Source of the DNA: Gordonia crocea
GTDB lineage: Bacteria > Actinomycetota > Actinomycetes > Mycobacteriales > Mycobacteriaceae
Assembly (NCBI RefSeq): GCF_009932435.1
Contig: NZ_BJOU01000001.1
Location: 2,108,001-2,172,000, forward strand
Direction: 5' to 3'
Length of the DNA: 64,000 nucleotides
Within the stretch, counting starts at the first letter, position 1; each line of letters opens with the position of its first letter. The position numbers and the translations under genes were made by a program. A model generated the notes under the pieces. The model was not told the origin of the DNA. It did not search any database and worked only from the letters and a program-made list of their open reading frames with translations. Positions 24,610 through 34,389 of this stretch are shown piece after piece.

Positions 24610-27600
24610 GTCGTCGGCGCGACCCTCGATGTCGCCTTCGGTCTCCAAATAGATACGACGGAGCTCGTCGAGCATCTCGGCGGGCGGCGCCTCCCACAGG
24701 TCGCGCTCGGCGGCTTCGAGGAGGCGCTCGGTGATGCCGTGCAGCGCCCACGGGTTGGACTTCTCCAAGAACTCGCGGTTCGCCTCGTCGAGCACGTAGG
24801 ACTCGGTGAGCTGCTCGTACATCCAGTCTGCGACGACGTTGGTGGTGGCGTCGTAGCCGAACAGATAGTCGACGGTGGCCGCCATCTCGAAAGCGCCCTT
24901 GTACCCGTGGCGCTGCATCGCCGAGATCCACCGCGGATTCACCACCCGTGCCCGGAACACGCGGGTCGTCTCCTCGGACAGCGTGCGGGTGCGCACCGCG
25001 TCCGGCCGAGTCGAGTCACCGATGTAGGCCTCCGGGTCGGATCCGGTGAGCGCGCGGACCGTCGCGACCATGCCGCCGTGGTACTGGAAGTAGTCGTCGG
25101 AGTCGGCGATGTCGTGCTCGCGGGTATCGGTGTTCTTGGCCGCGACGTTGATGCGCCGGTAGGCACTGCGCATGTCGTCGACCGCCTCCTTGCCGTCGAG
25201 CTCGCGCCCGTACGCATACCCGCCCCACGCGGTGTAGACCGCGGCCAAGTCCTCGTCCGAGCGCCACTGCTGCGAATCGATCAGCTGCAGCAGTCCGGCA
25301 CCGTAGGTCCCCGGCTTGGAGCCGAAGACCCGCGTGGTGGCCCGACGGCGGTCGCCGTGCTCGGCGAGCGACTCGCGCACGTGGGCGGCGACGTAATTCT
25401 GCTCATCGGGCTCGTCGGCCGCCGCAACGAGGGCGACCGCGTCGTCGAGCATTGTGACGACGTGCGGGAAGGCGTCGCGGAAGAAGCCGGAGATGCGCAC
25501 GGTCACGTCGATGCGCGGCCGCCCCAACTCGGCGAGGTCGATGAGATCGAGGTCGACGACGCGCCGCGACGCCTCATCCCACACCGGCTCGACGCCGAGC
25601 AGGGCCAGTACCTCGGCGATGTCGTCGCCGGACGTGCGCATCGCACTGGTCCCCCACACCGACAACCCGACCGAGCGCGGATACTCGCCGTGATCGGCCA
25701 GGTACCGCTCCAGCAGAGAATCGGCCATGGCGCGACCGGTCTCCCAGGCCAGCCTGCTCGGCACGGCCTTCGGGTCCACGGAGTAGAAGTTGCGCCCGGT
25801 GGGCAGCACGTTGATGAGACCGCGCAGCGGCGACCCGCTCGGACCGGCCGGGATGAACCCGCCGTCGAGCGCGTGCAGCACCCGCCTGACCTCCTGATCG
25901 GTGGCCCGGAGCCGCGGCACCACCTGGCTCGCGGCAAATCGGAGCACGTCGCCCACCGCCGGGGGCAGTCCGGCCGCCGCGTCGGCGACCGCCTCGTCGG
26001 ACCAGTCCCCCTTGTGGCACCGCGAAACAAGGTCGCGCGCCTGGGTTTCCACCGCGTCGACGGTGTGCGTCCGCTCCCCGTCGGCAGCGCCGTCACCCTC
26101 GGTCAGCCCCAGCGCCTCGCGCAAACCCGGCAGCGCCTGGGTGCCGCCCCACAGTTGGCGGGCCCGCAGCATCGCCAGCACCAGGTCGATCTCCGCCTCG
26201 TCGACCGGAGCCTCGCCGAGGATGTGCAGCCCGTCGCGAATCTGGACGTCCTTGATCTCGCACAGCCATCCGTCGACGTGCAGCAGCATGTCGTCGAACA
26301 CCTCTTCGTCAGGCCGTTCGCTCAGCCCGAGGTCGTGGTCCATCTTGGCCGCGGTCAACAGCGTCCAGATCTGCTGGCGGATGGCAGGGAGCTTGGCCGG
26401 ATCGAGGGCGGCGATGTTGGCGTGCTCGTCGAGCAGCTGCTCTAGACGTGCGATGTCGCCGTACGACTCGGCCCGGGCCATCGGCGGGATCAGATGGTCG
26501 ACGAGCACGGCATGGGCGCGTCGCTTGGCCTGCGTTCCCTCGCCGGGGTCGTTGACCAGGAAGGGGTAGACCAGCGGCAGGTCGCCGAGCGCGGCATCGG
26601 TGCCGCACGACGCCGACATCCCCAGCGTCTTGCCCGGCAGCCATTCGAGGTTGCCGTGCTTGCCCACGTGGACCACCGCGTCGGCCCCGAAACCCCACCC
26701 GTCGGCGCGCGGCGACGAGGCCAACCAGCGGTAGGCGGCCAGGTAGTGGTGCGACGGCGGCAGGTCGGGGTCGTGATAGATCGCGACGGGGTTCTCGCCG
26801 AATCCGCGCGGCGGTTGCACCATCAGCACCACGTTGCCGAAAGCCATGGCCGCGATGACGATGTCGCCCTCGGGGTTGCTCGACCGGTCGACGAAGAGTT
26901 CGCCCGGCGCCGGTCCCCACTTCTCCTCGACGGCCTCGCGCAGGTCGGCGGGCAGCGTTGCGAACCACTGCCGGTAGTCCGACGCGGCGACGCGGATCGG
27001 GTTCGCCGCCAATACCTCGTCGGTCAGCCACGCCGGGTCTTGGCCGCCGGCCTCGATGAGGGCGTGCATCAGCGCATCGGAGTCGTCGTCAACCAGACCC
27101 GGGATCTGCGCCTGATCGCCCAGTGCGTAGCCGTGTTCGCCCAACGCGGTCAGCAACCGCAGCAACGACTTCGGGGTGTCCAGGCCGACGGCATTGCCGA
27201 TGCGCGCATGTTTGGTCGGATACGCCGACAGCACGACGGCCAGCCGCTTGTCGGAGTTGGGCAGGTGGCGCAACCGCGCGTGGCGCACGGCGATACCGGC
27301 GACGCGGGCACAGCGCTCGGGATCTGGCTGGTACCAGGGCAGCCCGTCGTCGTCGAACTCCTTGAACGAGAATGGCACCGTGATGATGCGGCCGTCGAAC
27401 TCCGGGACCGCGACCTGGCTGGCGACGTCCAGCGGGGAGAGGCCGTCGTCATTGGCCTCCCACTGCTCGCGCGAGCCCGTGACAGCCAGTCCCTGCAGAA
27501 TCGGAATGTCCAGTGCGGCAAGGCGTTCGACGTCCCACGCCTCGTCCTGTCCACCCGCCGACGCCTCCGCCGGCGTGGTCCCGCCGGCTGCCAGCACCGT

Positions 27601-28233
27601 CGCGATCAGTGCGTCCGCGGTGCCGAGCAGGTCGATCAGTTCGTCGGGGGCGGTGCGCAGTGACGCGCAGAACACCGGCAGCGCCCGGGCCCCGGCATGC
27701 TCCAGCGCCTCGCACAGCGCGTCGACGTAGCGGGTGTTGCCCGCCAGGTGTTGGGCCCGGTAGTAGAGCACCGCGACGGTGACCGCATCGTCAGGTAGCG
27801 CCGCCGCCTCTCGCTCGAGCACGCCCCACATCGGGGTGATCTCGGGCTCGCCGAACCCCAGCCCGGTCAGCAGCACGGTGTCGGAGAGGAAGTTGTGCGC
27901 GTTGACGAGGTTGTCGACGCCGCCGGCGGCGAAATAGTTGTGCGTCTGCGCCGCGACGCCGGCGGGCACCGTGGAGCACGCCATCAGGTCGGGATCGGGC
28001 TGCTGCTCGCCCGACAGCACGACGACCGGCTTTCCGGTGGCCAGTACCGCGTCGATGCCCTCTTCCCACGCCCGCCGGCCGCCCAGGATGCGGACGACGA
28101 CGAGGTCGGCGTCGCGCGCCAGGTCGGGGATCTCCTCGACGAGGATTCGGGCCGGGTTCGCCACGGTGAACGGCGCTCCGCTGGCGGCCGCGGTGATGAG
28201 GTCGGTGTCGGAGGTCGAAAGCAGCAGGATCAC
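24607..28233 (-). CDS. cobN: Cobaltochelatase subunit CobN
   Basis: A 1208-residue large chelatase subunit that inserts cobalt into hydrogenobyrinate a,c-diamide in the aerobic B12 pathway, with ATPase partners supplied elsewhere (CobS/CobT or ChlI/ChlD type). Recognisable blocks include VVLSAYPTKHARIGNAVGLDTP, HHYLAAYRWL, VVHVGKHGNLEWLPGK, PTGRNFYSVDPKAVPSR and the C-terminal NPRWISAMQRHGYKGA. Length is typical (~1200). The start GTG 28233 has GGAG 5 bases upstream and is 43 bp from the divergent cobG gene, so both cob transcripts share this region. No B12 riboswitch is visible there. Confidence 0.96.
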   Translation of the reverse strand: MILLLSTSDTDLITAAASGAPFTVANPARILVEEIPDLARDADLVVVRILGGRRAWEEGIDAVLATGKPVVVLSGEQQPDPDLMACSTVPAGVAAQTHNYFAAGGVDNLVNAHNFLSDTVLLTGLGFGEPEITPMWGVLEREAAALPDDAVTVAVLYYRAQHLAGNTRYVDALCEALEHAGARALPVFCASLRTAPDELIDLLGTADALIATVLAAGGTTPAEASAGGQDEAWDVERLAALDIPILQGLAVTGSREQWEANDDGLSPLDVASQVAVPEFDGRIITVPFSFKEFDDDGLPWYQPDPERCARVAGIAVRHARLRHLPNSDKRLAVVLSAYPTKHARIGNAVGLDTPKSLLRLLTALGEHGYALGDQAQIPGLVDDDSDALMHALIEAGGQDPAWLTDEVLAANPIRVAASDYRQWFATLPADLREAVEEKWGPAPGELFVDRSSNPEGDIVIAAMAFGNVVLMVQPPRGFGENPVAIYHDPDLPPSHHYLAAYRWLASSPRADGWGFGADAVVHVGKHGNLEWLPGKTLGMSASCGTDAALGDLPLVYPFLVNDPGEGTQAKRRAHAVLVDHLIPPMARAESYGDIARLEQLLDEHANIAALDPAKLPAIRQQIWTLLTAAKMDHDLGLSERPDEEVFDDMLLHVDGWLCEIKDVQIRDGLHILGEAPVDEAEIDLVLAMLRARQLWGGTQALPGLREALGLTEGDGAADGERTHTVDAVETQARDLVSRCHKGDWSDEAVADAAAGLPPAVGDVLRFAASQVVPRLRATDQEVRRVLHALDGGFIPAGPSGSPLRGLINVLPTGRNFYSVDPKAVPSRLAWETGRAMADSLLERYLADHGEYPRSVGLSVWGTSAMRTSGDDIAEVLALLGVEPVWDEASRRVVDLDLIDLAELGRPRIDVTVRISGFFRDAFPHVVTMLDDAVALVAAADEPDEQNYVAAHVRESLAEHGDRRRATTRVFGSKPGTYGAGLLQLIDSQQWRSDEDLAAVYTAWGGYAYGRELDGKEAVDDMRSAYRRINVAAKNTDTREHDIADSDDYFQYHGGMVATVRALTGSDPEAYIGDSTRPDAVRTRTLSEETTRVFRARVVNPRWISAMQRHGYKGAFEMAATVDYLFGYDATTNVVADWMYEQLTESYVLDEANREFLEKSNPWALHGITERLLEAAERDLWEAPPAEMLDELRRIYLETEGDIEGRADD

Positions 28234-28275
28234 GGGCTCCACCCTAGGTGAGCGCCCGTTCGGTCGTACGCTGGA

Positions 28276-29436
28276 GTGGTGCCCCCAGCCCCCCACCGCA
28301 CAGCCCCGCACCGCGCCGAAGCCGACCGCTGTCCCGGCGTGCTCACCACGCACGGCGCGAGCGACGGCGCGTTGGCGCGCATCCGGGTGCCGGGCGGGCG
28401 GCTCCGCCCCGACCAGCTGGCGGTCGTCGGCGAGGTGGCGCAACGCCATGGCGACGGCCACCTGGAACTGACCAGCCGCGGCAACCTCCAACTTCGCGGA
28501 CTGGGTGATCCCGATGCGGCGGCCCACGAGATCTTGGCGGCCGGACTCGGCTCCGACGGGCCGTCCGACACCGTCCGCAACATCCTCGCCTCGCCGCTGG
28601 CCGGTCGGATCGGCGGACACGGCCAGGTCGAGACGACGGTTGCCGAATTGGACCGGCGGCTGCGCGACGGCGAGGTTGCCGGGTTGACCGGGCGCTTCCT
28701 GTTCGGCATCGACGACGGCCGCGGCGACATCCTCACCCACCGTCCCGATGTGGCACTCGTGTGGCGCTCCGACGACTCCGCGGTCCTCGTCGTCGGGGGC
28801 CGTTCGGCCGGCACCCTACCCCGGGGCCGTGCGGTCGACGCCGTGCTCGCCGTCGCCGCAGACTTCGCGGCCAACCGTGGCACCGCATGGCGGATCGGTG
28901 AACTCGAGGCCGCTGCGGCCGCCCGACTACACGCGCGCCATTCCACGGCATCGCCACCGGCCGACACGCCACCCGCGACCGAGTCGGCCCCGCTCGTCGG
29001 ATGGCTCCCGCAGGACGACGGATCGGTCACGCTCGGCGCGGTCACCCCGGCCGGGCGGTTGCCGGCCCGGACCGCGACCTTCCTCTCTGCGGTGGACGCC
29101 CCGATCATCATCACCCCGCACCGCGAGATCCTCCTCGTCGACCTCACCGAGGCCGTCGCCGACACCGTCCTGCGCGTGCTGGCCCCGATGGGTCTGATCT
29201 TCGACGCCGCTTCCCCGTGGGCCCGGGTCTCCTGCTGTGCCGGCTCCCCCGGTTGCGCCAAGTCGCTTACCGACGTGCGCGCCAACGCCGCCGGCCACGT
29301 CGAAGCACAGGCAGCCGGGGTCGGCCTGCGTGAACACTGGGTCGGCTGCTCGCGCGGATGCGGCTCGCCGACGGTCCCGCACGTCCGGGTCGAGGCGCAG
29401 CCCGACGGCAGCTATCGCCGGACACGGGTCGGCTGA
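28276..29436 (+). CDS. cobG: Precorrin-3B synthase CobG
   Basis: A 386-residue protein of the nitrite/sulfite reductase ferredoxin-like fold. It has two half-domains and a 4Fe-4S/siroheme-type ligand set: SCCAGSPGCAKSL (~318-330) and WVGCSRGCGSP (~355-365). CobG oxidises precorrin-3A to precorrin-3B with O2 in the aerobic pathway. Start GTG 28276 (GTG 28279 is equally possible); the ribosome site is poor, so leaderless or near-leaderless initiation is likely. It is followed 39 bp later by cobH. Confidence 0.9.
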   Translation: MVPPAPHRTAPHRAEADRCPGVLTTHGASDGALARIRVPGGRLRPDQLAVVGEVAQRHGDGHLELTSRGNLQLRGLGDPDAAAHEILAAGLGSDGPSDTVRNILASPLAGRIGGHGQVETTVAELDRRLRDGEVAGLTGRFLFGIDDGRGDILTHRPDVALVWRSDDSAVLVVGGRSAGTLPRGRAVDAVLAVAADFAANRGTAWRIGELEAAAAARLHARHSTASPPADTPPATESAPLVGWLPQDDGSVTLGAVTPAGRLPARTATFLSAVDAPIIITPHREILLVDLTEAVADTVLRVLAPMGLIFDAASPWARVSCCAGSPGCAKSLTDVRANAAGHVEAQAAGVGLREHWVGCSRGCGSPTVPHVRVEAQPDGSYRRTRVG

Positions 29437-29475
29437 GAGCATCCTCGGCCGGGGCGGGCACTAGGCTCAGGCGTC

Positions 29476-30102
29476 ATGGCCGACTACCTGCGCGACGGCG
29501 CCGCGATCTACGAACGCTCGTTTGCCATCATCCGTGCCGAAGCCGACCTGTCGGCATTCGACGAGGACGCCGCCACCGTCGTCGTGCGGATGATCCACGC
29601 CTGCGGCCAGACCGACCTCCCCGCGGATGTGCGCGCCACCCCCGGCGTCGTCACCGCGGCGCGGTCGGCTCTCGCTGCGGGCGCACCGATCCTGTGTGAC
29701 GCCTCGATGGTGGCCTCGGGCATCACGCGGCGGCGCCTGCCCGCCGACAACGACGTGAAGTGCTTCCTCTCCGATCCGGGAGTGCCTGCCCTCGCCGCCG
29801 AGCTCGACACCACTCGCACCGCCGCCGCGCTGCAACTGTGGCTGCCCCACCTCGAGGGCGCCGTGGTCGCAATCGGCAACGCCCCAACCGCCTTGTTCGC
29901 CCTGCTCGAACTCATCGACGACGGCGCGCCCCGACCGGCGGCCGTCGTCGGCGCCCCGGTCGGTTTCGTCGGGGCGGCCGAGTCCTGCGCGGCACTGGCC
30001 GACCGCACCGACCTGGAGTACCTCACCGTCCTCGGCCGGCGCGGCGGTTCGGCGATCACCGCCGCCGCGGTCAACGCGCTGGCCACGGCGAGCGAACGAT
30101 GA
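29476..30102 (+). CDS. cobH: Precorrin-8X methylmutase CobH
   Basis: A 208-residue enzyme that moves the C11 methyl group to C12, making hydrogenobyrinate. The catalytic His lies in RMIHACGQ (~41). The later motifs [28 protein letters not shown] and [13 protein letters not shown] are those of the family. ATG 29476 starts the standard N-terminus ([16 protein letters not shown]). Its TGA overlaps the cobIJ ATG by 4 bases, so translation is coupled. Confidence 0.96.
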   Translation: MADYLRDGAAIYERSFAIIRAEADLSAFDEDAATVVVRMIHACGQTDLPADVRATPGVVTAARSALAAGAPILCDASMVASGITRRRLPADNDVKCFLSDPGVPALAAELDTTRTAAALQLWLPHLEGAVVAIGNAPTALFALLELIDDGAPRPAAVVGAPVGFVGAAESCAALADRTDLEYLTVLGRRGGSAITAAAVNALATASER

Positions 30103-31592
30103 CCGGCACGCTCTACGGCGTCGGGCTGGGGCCCGGCGATTCCGAACTGGTCACCGTCAAGGCGGCCCGGCTGATCTCCGCCGCCGACGTCGTCGCCTAC
30201 CACTGCGCGCGGCACGGCCGCAGCATCGCCCGCGGCGTGGCCGAACCCTATCTGCGCGACGGTCAGATCGAGGAACGCCTGATGTACCCGGTGACGACGG
30301 AGACCGTCGACCACCCGGGCGGCTACGACGGCGCGATGGCCGACTTCTACCGCGACAGCGCGGAACTGCTCGCCGCCCACCTCGCCGCCGGTCGCGACGT
30401 CGTCCTCCTCGCCGAGGGCGACCCGCTGTTCTTCAGCTCGTACATGCACATGCACAAGCGCCTGGCGCAGCGCTTCCCCACCGAGATCGTCCCCGGGGTC
30501 ACCTCGGTGTCGGGGGCCAGCGCCGCGCTGGGCATCCCGCTGGTGGAAGGCGAGGAAAACCTCGTCGTCCTGCCCGGCACCGCCCCCGACGAGGAGTTGG
30601 TCGAGCATCTCGCCAGCGGCTCGGCGATCGCCGTACTCAAGCTCGGGCGCACGTTCGAGCGGGTTCGCGCGGCCTTGGAGCGGGCCGGCCGGCTCGACGA
30701 GGCCTGGTATGTCGAGCGGGCCACCACCGACCGACAGCGCGTTGCCCGCCTCGCCGAGGTGGATCCGTCGACGGTGCCCTATTTCTCGATGGTCGTGGTG
30801 CCCGGCGCCATCAACAACCCGCTCGCCGCCGCGCCGGCACCCGCCTCGCGCGGCGGCGTCACCGTCGTCGGGCTCGGCCCGGGTCCGACGCGCCAGCAGA
30901 CACCGGAGGTGCGCGCCGCGTTGGCCGCGGCCACCGACCTCGTCGGATACACCACCTACCTCGCCCGGGTGACGGCCCGTCCGGGCCAGCAGGTTCATGC
31001 CAGCGACAACCGCGTCGAGTCGCAGCGAGCCGAGTTCGCCCTCGATTTGGCCCGGCGCGGCCGCCGGGTGGTCGTGGTCTCCTCGGGCGATCCCGGCGTG
31101 TTCGCCATGGCGACGGCGGTCGCCGAGGTGGCCGCCGAGCCGGATTACGCCGACGTCGCGGTACAGGTGCTTCCCGGGGTCACCGCGGCCTCGGCGGTGG
31201 CGGCCGCCTTCGGCGCCCCGCTCGGCCACGACCTGGCCCTCATCTCGCTGTCCGACCGGCTCAAGCCGTGGACGGTGATCGAGCAGCGGGTACGGGCGGC
31301 GGTTGGCGCCGATCTGGTGCTGGCGATCTACAACCCGGGGTCGGCAAGCCGCAACCACCAGGTCGCGGACCTGAAAGCCCTGCTGTCGGAGCTGGTTTCC
31401 CCCGACCGCGTGGTCTTGTTGGGCCGCGACGTCGGGGGGCCCGGTGAGGCGTTGACCGCGACGACACTCGGCGAATTCGACCCGTCCGTCGTGGACATGC
31501 GCACCCTGGTCATCGTCGGCTCGTCGACGACGACGGTCGCACAGCGCCCCGGCGGTCGATTGGTTTTCACGCCTCGCCGCTACGACTCCTGA
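30099..31592 (+). CDS. cobIJ: Fused precorrin-2 C20-methyltransferase / precorrin-3B C17-methyltransferase
   Basis: A 497-residue two-domain SAM methyltransferase. The N-terminal domain (1-~245) is CobI, with [18 protein letters not shown] and [15 protein letters not shown]. The C-terminal domain (~250-497) is CobJ, with [28 protein letters not shown] and [11 protein letters not shown]. Both add methyl groups to the corrin precursor (C20 and C17, the latter with ring contraction). The same fusion occurs in M. tuberculosis (Rv2066, annotated CobI). It is the last gene of the plus-strand cobG-cobH-cobIJ unit, followed by a hairpin. Confidence 0.96.
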   Translation: MTGTLYGVGLGPGDSELVTVKAARLISAADVVAYHCARHGRSIARGVAEPYLRDGQIEERLMYPVTTETVDHPGGYDGAMADFYRDSAELLAAHLAAGRDVVLLAEGDPLFFSSYMHMHKRLAQRFPTEIVPGVTSVSGASAALGIPLVEGEENLVVLPGTAPDEELVEHLASGSAIAVLKLGRTFERVRAALERAGRLDEAWYVERATTDRQRVARLAEVDPSTVPYFSMVVVPGAINNPLAAAPAPASRGGVTVVGLGPGPTRQQTPEVRAALAAATDLVGYTTYLARVTARPGQQVHASDNRVESQRAEFALDLARRGRRVVVVSSGDPGVFAMATAVAEVAAEPDYADVAVQVLPGVTAASAVAAAFGAPLGHDLALISLSDRLKPWTVIEQRVRAAVGADLVLAIYNPGSASRNHQVADLKALLSELVSPDRVVLLGRDVGGPGEALTATTLGEFDPSVVDMRTLVIVGSSTTTVAQRPGGRLVFTPRRYDS

Positions 31593-31617
31593 CAGAAACT
31601 GTCCAGAAATCGGGGGG

Positions 31618-31638
31618 TCGAGGGCAATATGCCCTCGA
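31618..31638. terminator. Bidirectional hairpin between cobIJ and cobK
   Basis: A perfect 8-bp stem (TCGAGGGC/GCCCTCGA) with a 5-base loop (AATAT) lies 25 bp after the cobIJ stop and 5 bp before the cobK stop. It lacks a T tract; termination is inferred from its position at a convergent junction. Confidence 0.65.
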
Positions 31639-31643
31639 GGCCG

Positions 31644-32378
31644 CTATTCCCCGACGATTCTGGCAGCGTCCTCGACGCTGTTGACGATCCGGGCCGCTGT
31701 TTCGGGCGGTCGATCCACCATGACCACCGGAATCCCCAGTTCCCGCGCTGCGACCAGTTTCGCCCGGGTCAGCCCGCCCCCGCTGTTCTTGGTCACCAGC
31801 AGGTCGATCCGGTTGGCGCGCAACAGCTCCCGTTCATCCTCGAGCCGGTAGGGCCCGCGCGAGCGCAGCACCTCGTGACCGGGCGGCAGGTCCGCGGTCG
31901 GTGGATCGACGACGCGGATCAGGAACCACGGCCCGGTGATGCCGGCGAAGGCTCCGACGTCCTGGCGACCGGTGGTGAGCAGCACCCGCGACGCCGACGA
32001 GTCCTGAACCGCCTCGGCGGCGGCGGCGATGTCGGGCACACGCGTCCACCGGTCGGTCGGCTCGGGTTCCCAGGCCGGGCGCAGCAGGCGCACCAACGGC
32101 ACCCCGGTCTGGGATGTCGCCTCGACGGCGTGGCGCGAGATGCGCGCGGCGAAGGGGTGGGTCGCGTCGATCACCACCCGTGGTTCTTGCTCCGCCAGCC
32201 ATCGCGCGAGTCCGGCCACCCCGCCGAAACCGCCGATCCGCACCGGCCCGGCTGGGAGTCTCGGGTTGGCGACTCGCCCGGCCAGTGAACTCACGACGGG
32301 TATGCCGTCGGCGACGAGGCGGGCGGCCAACTCGCGCGCCTCCCCGGTACCGCCGAGGATCAAGACCGGACCGTTCAC
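31644..32378 (-). CDS. cobK: Precorrin-6A reductase CobK
   Basis: A 244-residue NADPH-dependent enzyme reducing precorrin-6A. Family motifs: LILGGTGEARELA at the N-terminus, PRVVIDATHPFAARIS (~68-83), LLTTGRQDVGAF and LVTKNSGGGLTRAKLVAARELG near the C-terminus. The start is GTG 32378, whose TGA-overlapping sequence (GTGA) couples it to cobM. It is the last gene of the minus-strand cobL-cobM-cobK run. Confidence 0.95.
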   Translation of the reverse strand: MNGPVLILGGTGEARELAARLVADGIPVVSSLAGRVANPRLPAGPVRIGGFGGVAGLARWLAEQEPRVVIDATHPFAARISRHAVEATSQTGVPLVRLLRPAWEPEPTDRWTRVPDIAAAAEAVQDSSASRVLLTTGRQDVGAFAGITGPWFLIRVVDPPTADLPPGHEVLRSRGPYRLEDERELLRANRIDLLVTKNSGGGLTRAKLVAARELGIPVVMVDRPPETAARIVNSVEDAARIVGE

Positions 32379-33163
32379 AGCGTCTCCGGGCCGAGGTGGG
32401 GCTGGTCGCGACCGCGGATCTTGGCGACCCGGGCCTGCGAATAGAGGTAGCTGTCGGTGGCCGTCGGATCGCTGGTCAGCACCCGTCCGACGAAGATCAC
32501 CGCCGTGCGCACGATCCCCGCCGCGGCCAACGCCGCCGGCAGTTCCGCGAGCGGGCTGCGCACGATCTGCTCGTCGTCGCGGCTGGCGAAGGCCACCGTC
32601 GCGGTCGGGCAGTCGGCACCGTAAAACGGCGTCAGCGCGTCGACGATGCCCGGGGCCTGACGGGCCGCCAGGTGCAGGGCGAGGGTAACCCCGGTCGACG
32701 CCAATTCGGCGAGGGTCTCCCCCGGCGGCATGTCGGTGGACAGGGTGGAGACCCGGGTGATCAGCAGGCTCTGGCCGACGCCGGGAATGGTGAGTTCGGT
32801 GTCCAACGCCGCGGCGGCGGCCGCGAAGGCCGGGACACCGGGGACGATCGCGGTGGTGACATCCTTCTCGCGGAGACGGCGCTGTTGCTCGGCGACCGCC
32901 GAGTACAGCGAGGGATCACCGGAATGCAGTCGGGCGACGTCGTGCCCGGCGGCGTCGGCGACCACGAGACGTTCGATGATCTCCTCCAGCGGCATCCGCG
33001 CGGTGTTGACCCGCTGCGCGTCGGGCGGGCATAGGTCGAGCAGTTGCGCCGGCACCAACGACCCGGCGTACAGGCAGACCGGGCAGCGCCGTAGCAACTC
33101 GGCGCCACGGACGGTGATGAGGTCGGCGGCGCCCGGACCGGCACCGATGAAGTAGACGGTCAT
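32375..33163 (-). CDS. cobM: Precorrin-4 C11-methyltransferase CobM
   Basis: A 262-residue SAM methyltransferase of the tetrapyrrole methylase family. It begins MTVYFIGAGPGAADLITVRG and has the CLYAGSLVP segment typical of CobM/CbiF, plus RLHSGDPSLYSAVAEQ. The product is precorrin-5. ATG 33163 overlaps the cobL stop by 4 bases and its own stop overlaps the cobK start. Length is typical (~250). Confidence 0.96.
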   Translation of the reverse strand: MTVYFIGAGPGAADLITVRGAELLRRCPVCLYAGSLVPAQLLDLCPPDAQRVNTARMPLEEIIERLVVADAAGHDVARLHSGDPSLYSAVAEQQRRLREKDVTTAIVPGVPAFAAAAAALDTELTIPGVGQSLLITRVSTLSTDMPPGETLAELASTGVTLALHLAARQAPGIVDALTPFYGADCPTATVAFASRDDEQIVRSPLAELPAALAAAGIVRTAVIFVGRVLTSDPTATDSYLYSQARVAKIRGRDQPHLGPETL

Positions 33164-34389
33164 CGGCTGCCCTTCGCCACGGTCCACTGCACGATGGGCA
33201 GTGCCGGGCGCCACGCGGTGAGGCGGCCCAGCGGTCCGGCCTCCTCCATCCCAATCCGGCGCAGGGTTCCGCCGTACTCGGCGGCGAGATCGACCACCAA
33301 CTGCTGCGTGGGGATCGCGACGGCGTTGGCGACCAAGGTCCCGCCGGTCGAGAGTGCGTGCCAGAGAAGGGAAAAGACCTCCCGGGTGAGCCCGCCACCG
33401 GCGAAGACCGCGTCGGGGCCGGGTCCGCCGAGGGTCGGCACGACGGCCGCGACCTCCCCGTCGACGACGCGCAGGCGTCCGGTCACGCCGTGTCGTCGCG
33501 CGTTCGCGGCGATGCGCGCCGAGCGTGTCGGGTCGCGCTCGACGGCGACGGCCCGCCCGGTCGGATTGACCCGCAACCATTCGATGCCGACGCTGCCCGA
33601 TCCGGCACCCACGTCCCACAGCACCTGCCCGTCGACGGGGGCGAGGGCGGCGACGGTCAGCGCGCGCACCGCTTGTTTGGTGAGCTGGCCGTCGTGGTCG
33701 AAGGACTCGTCCGGCAGGCCCGGAGCCAGGTGCCGCACCGGGCCCGCGCAGTCGACGGCCACCACGTTGAGCGGATCCCCTTCGGGCAGCGACCATTCCG
33801 CGGCGGTGGATTCGTGCCTGCGTTCGTCCGGCCCGCCGAGTTGCTCGAGCACCGTCATCGACGACGCGCCCCACCCGTATTCGCGCAGTATTGCCGCAAT
33901 CGCGGCCGGCGAGGATGCGTCACGCGACAGGACCAGCAGTCGTCGGCCCTCGCCCGCCTGCGCCGCGACCTCGTCGGCCTCGCCGGTGACCAGCGAAACG
34001 ACGCGCACCCCGCCGAGGTCCCACCCCAACCGTGAGGCGGCCAGGCTCACGCTGGACGGATGGGTCAGGATCCGGACGTCGGCGGCGCCCACCGCGTCGA
34101 CGACGGTGGCGCCGAGACCGTGGAACATCGGGTCGCCGGAGGCCAGCAGGTGGACCGGCGTGGGGCCGGGGTCGGCGAGCAGTCCGCGCAGGTGCGCGCT
34201 CATCGGGCTGCGCCACGCCGTTTGCTCGGCGTCGACGGCAGAACCGAGGAGCGCCAATTGGCGGGCCGACCCGAAAACCCTGGTCGCCGAGACCAGTTCG
34301 CGGCGGGCGGCGCCGGACAGGCCATCCCATCCGTCGGCGCCGATTCCGACGACGACGAACCGCGGGGCGCGGGATTCCCGGTCGGTCAT
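33160..34389 (-). CDS. cobL: Precorrin-6Y C5,15-methyltransferase (decarboxylating) CobL
   Basis: A 409-residue bifunctional enzyme. The N-terminal tetrapyrrole methylase domain (CbiE-like, 1-~200) has LLASGDPMFHGLG and the VLEQLGGPDE segment. The C-terminal CbiT-like domain has the SAM motif VLWDVGAGSGSVGIEW (~260-275) and VEWLRVNPTG-type context. It methylates C5 and C15 and decarboxylates the C12 acetate. ATG 34389 overlaps the stop of the upstream SDR gene by 4 bases. This order (SDR-cobL-cobM-cobK) matches Rv2073c-Rv2070c in M. tuberculosis. Confidence 0.95.
   Translation of the reverse strand: MTDRESRAPRFVVVGIGADGWDGLSGAARRELVSATRVFGSARQLALLGSAVDAEQTAWRSPMSAHLRGLLADPGPTPVHLLASGDPMFHGLGATVVDAVGAADVRILTHPSSVSLAASRLGWDLGGVRVVSLVTGEADEVAAQAGEGRRLLVLSRDASSPAAIAAILREYGWGASSMTVLEQLGGPDERRHESTAAEWSLPEGDPLNVVAVDCAGPVRHLAPGLPDESFDHDGQLTKQAVRALTVAALAPVDGQVLWDVGAGSGSVGIEWLRVNPTGRAVAVERDPTRSARIAANARRHGVTGRLRVVDGEVAAVVPTLGGPGPDAVFAGGGLTREVFSLLWHALSTGGTLVANAVAIPTQQLVVDLAAEYGGTLRRIGMEEAGPLGRLTAWRPALPIVQWTVAKGSR

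Noticed and set aside
24463..26445. A 660-codon plus-strand open frame across cobN
   Set aside because: It is the antisense shadow of cobN, with low-complexity, Arg/His/Val-rich translation typical of GC-rich antisense frames.
28233..28276. Cobalamin riboswitch upstream of cobN/cobG
   Set aside because: The 43-bp gap is too short and has no B12-box-like sequence. None was seen elsewhere in the cob region.
29508..31358. A 616-codon minus-strand open frame opposite cobH/cobIJ
   Set aside because: Antisense shadow: no domains, and both cobH and cobIJ are clear on the plus strand.
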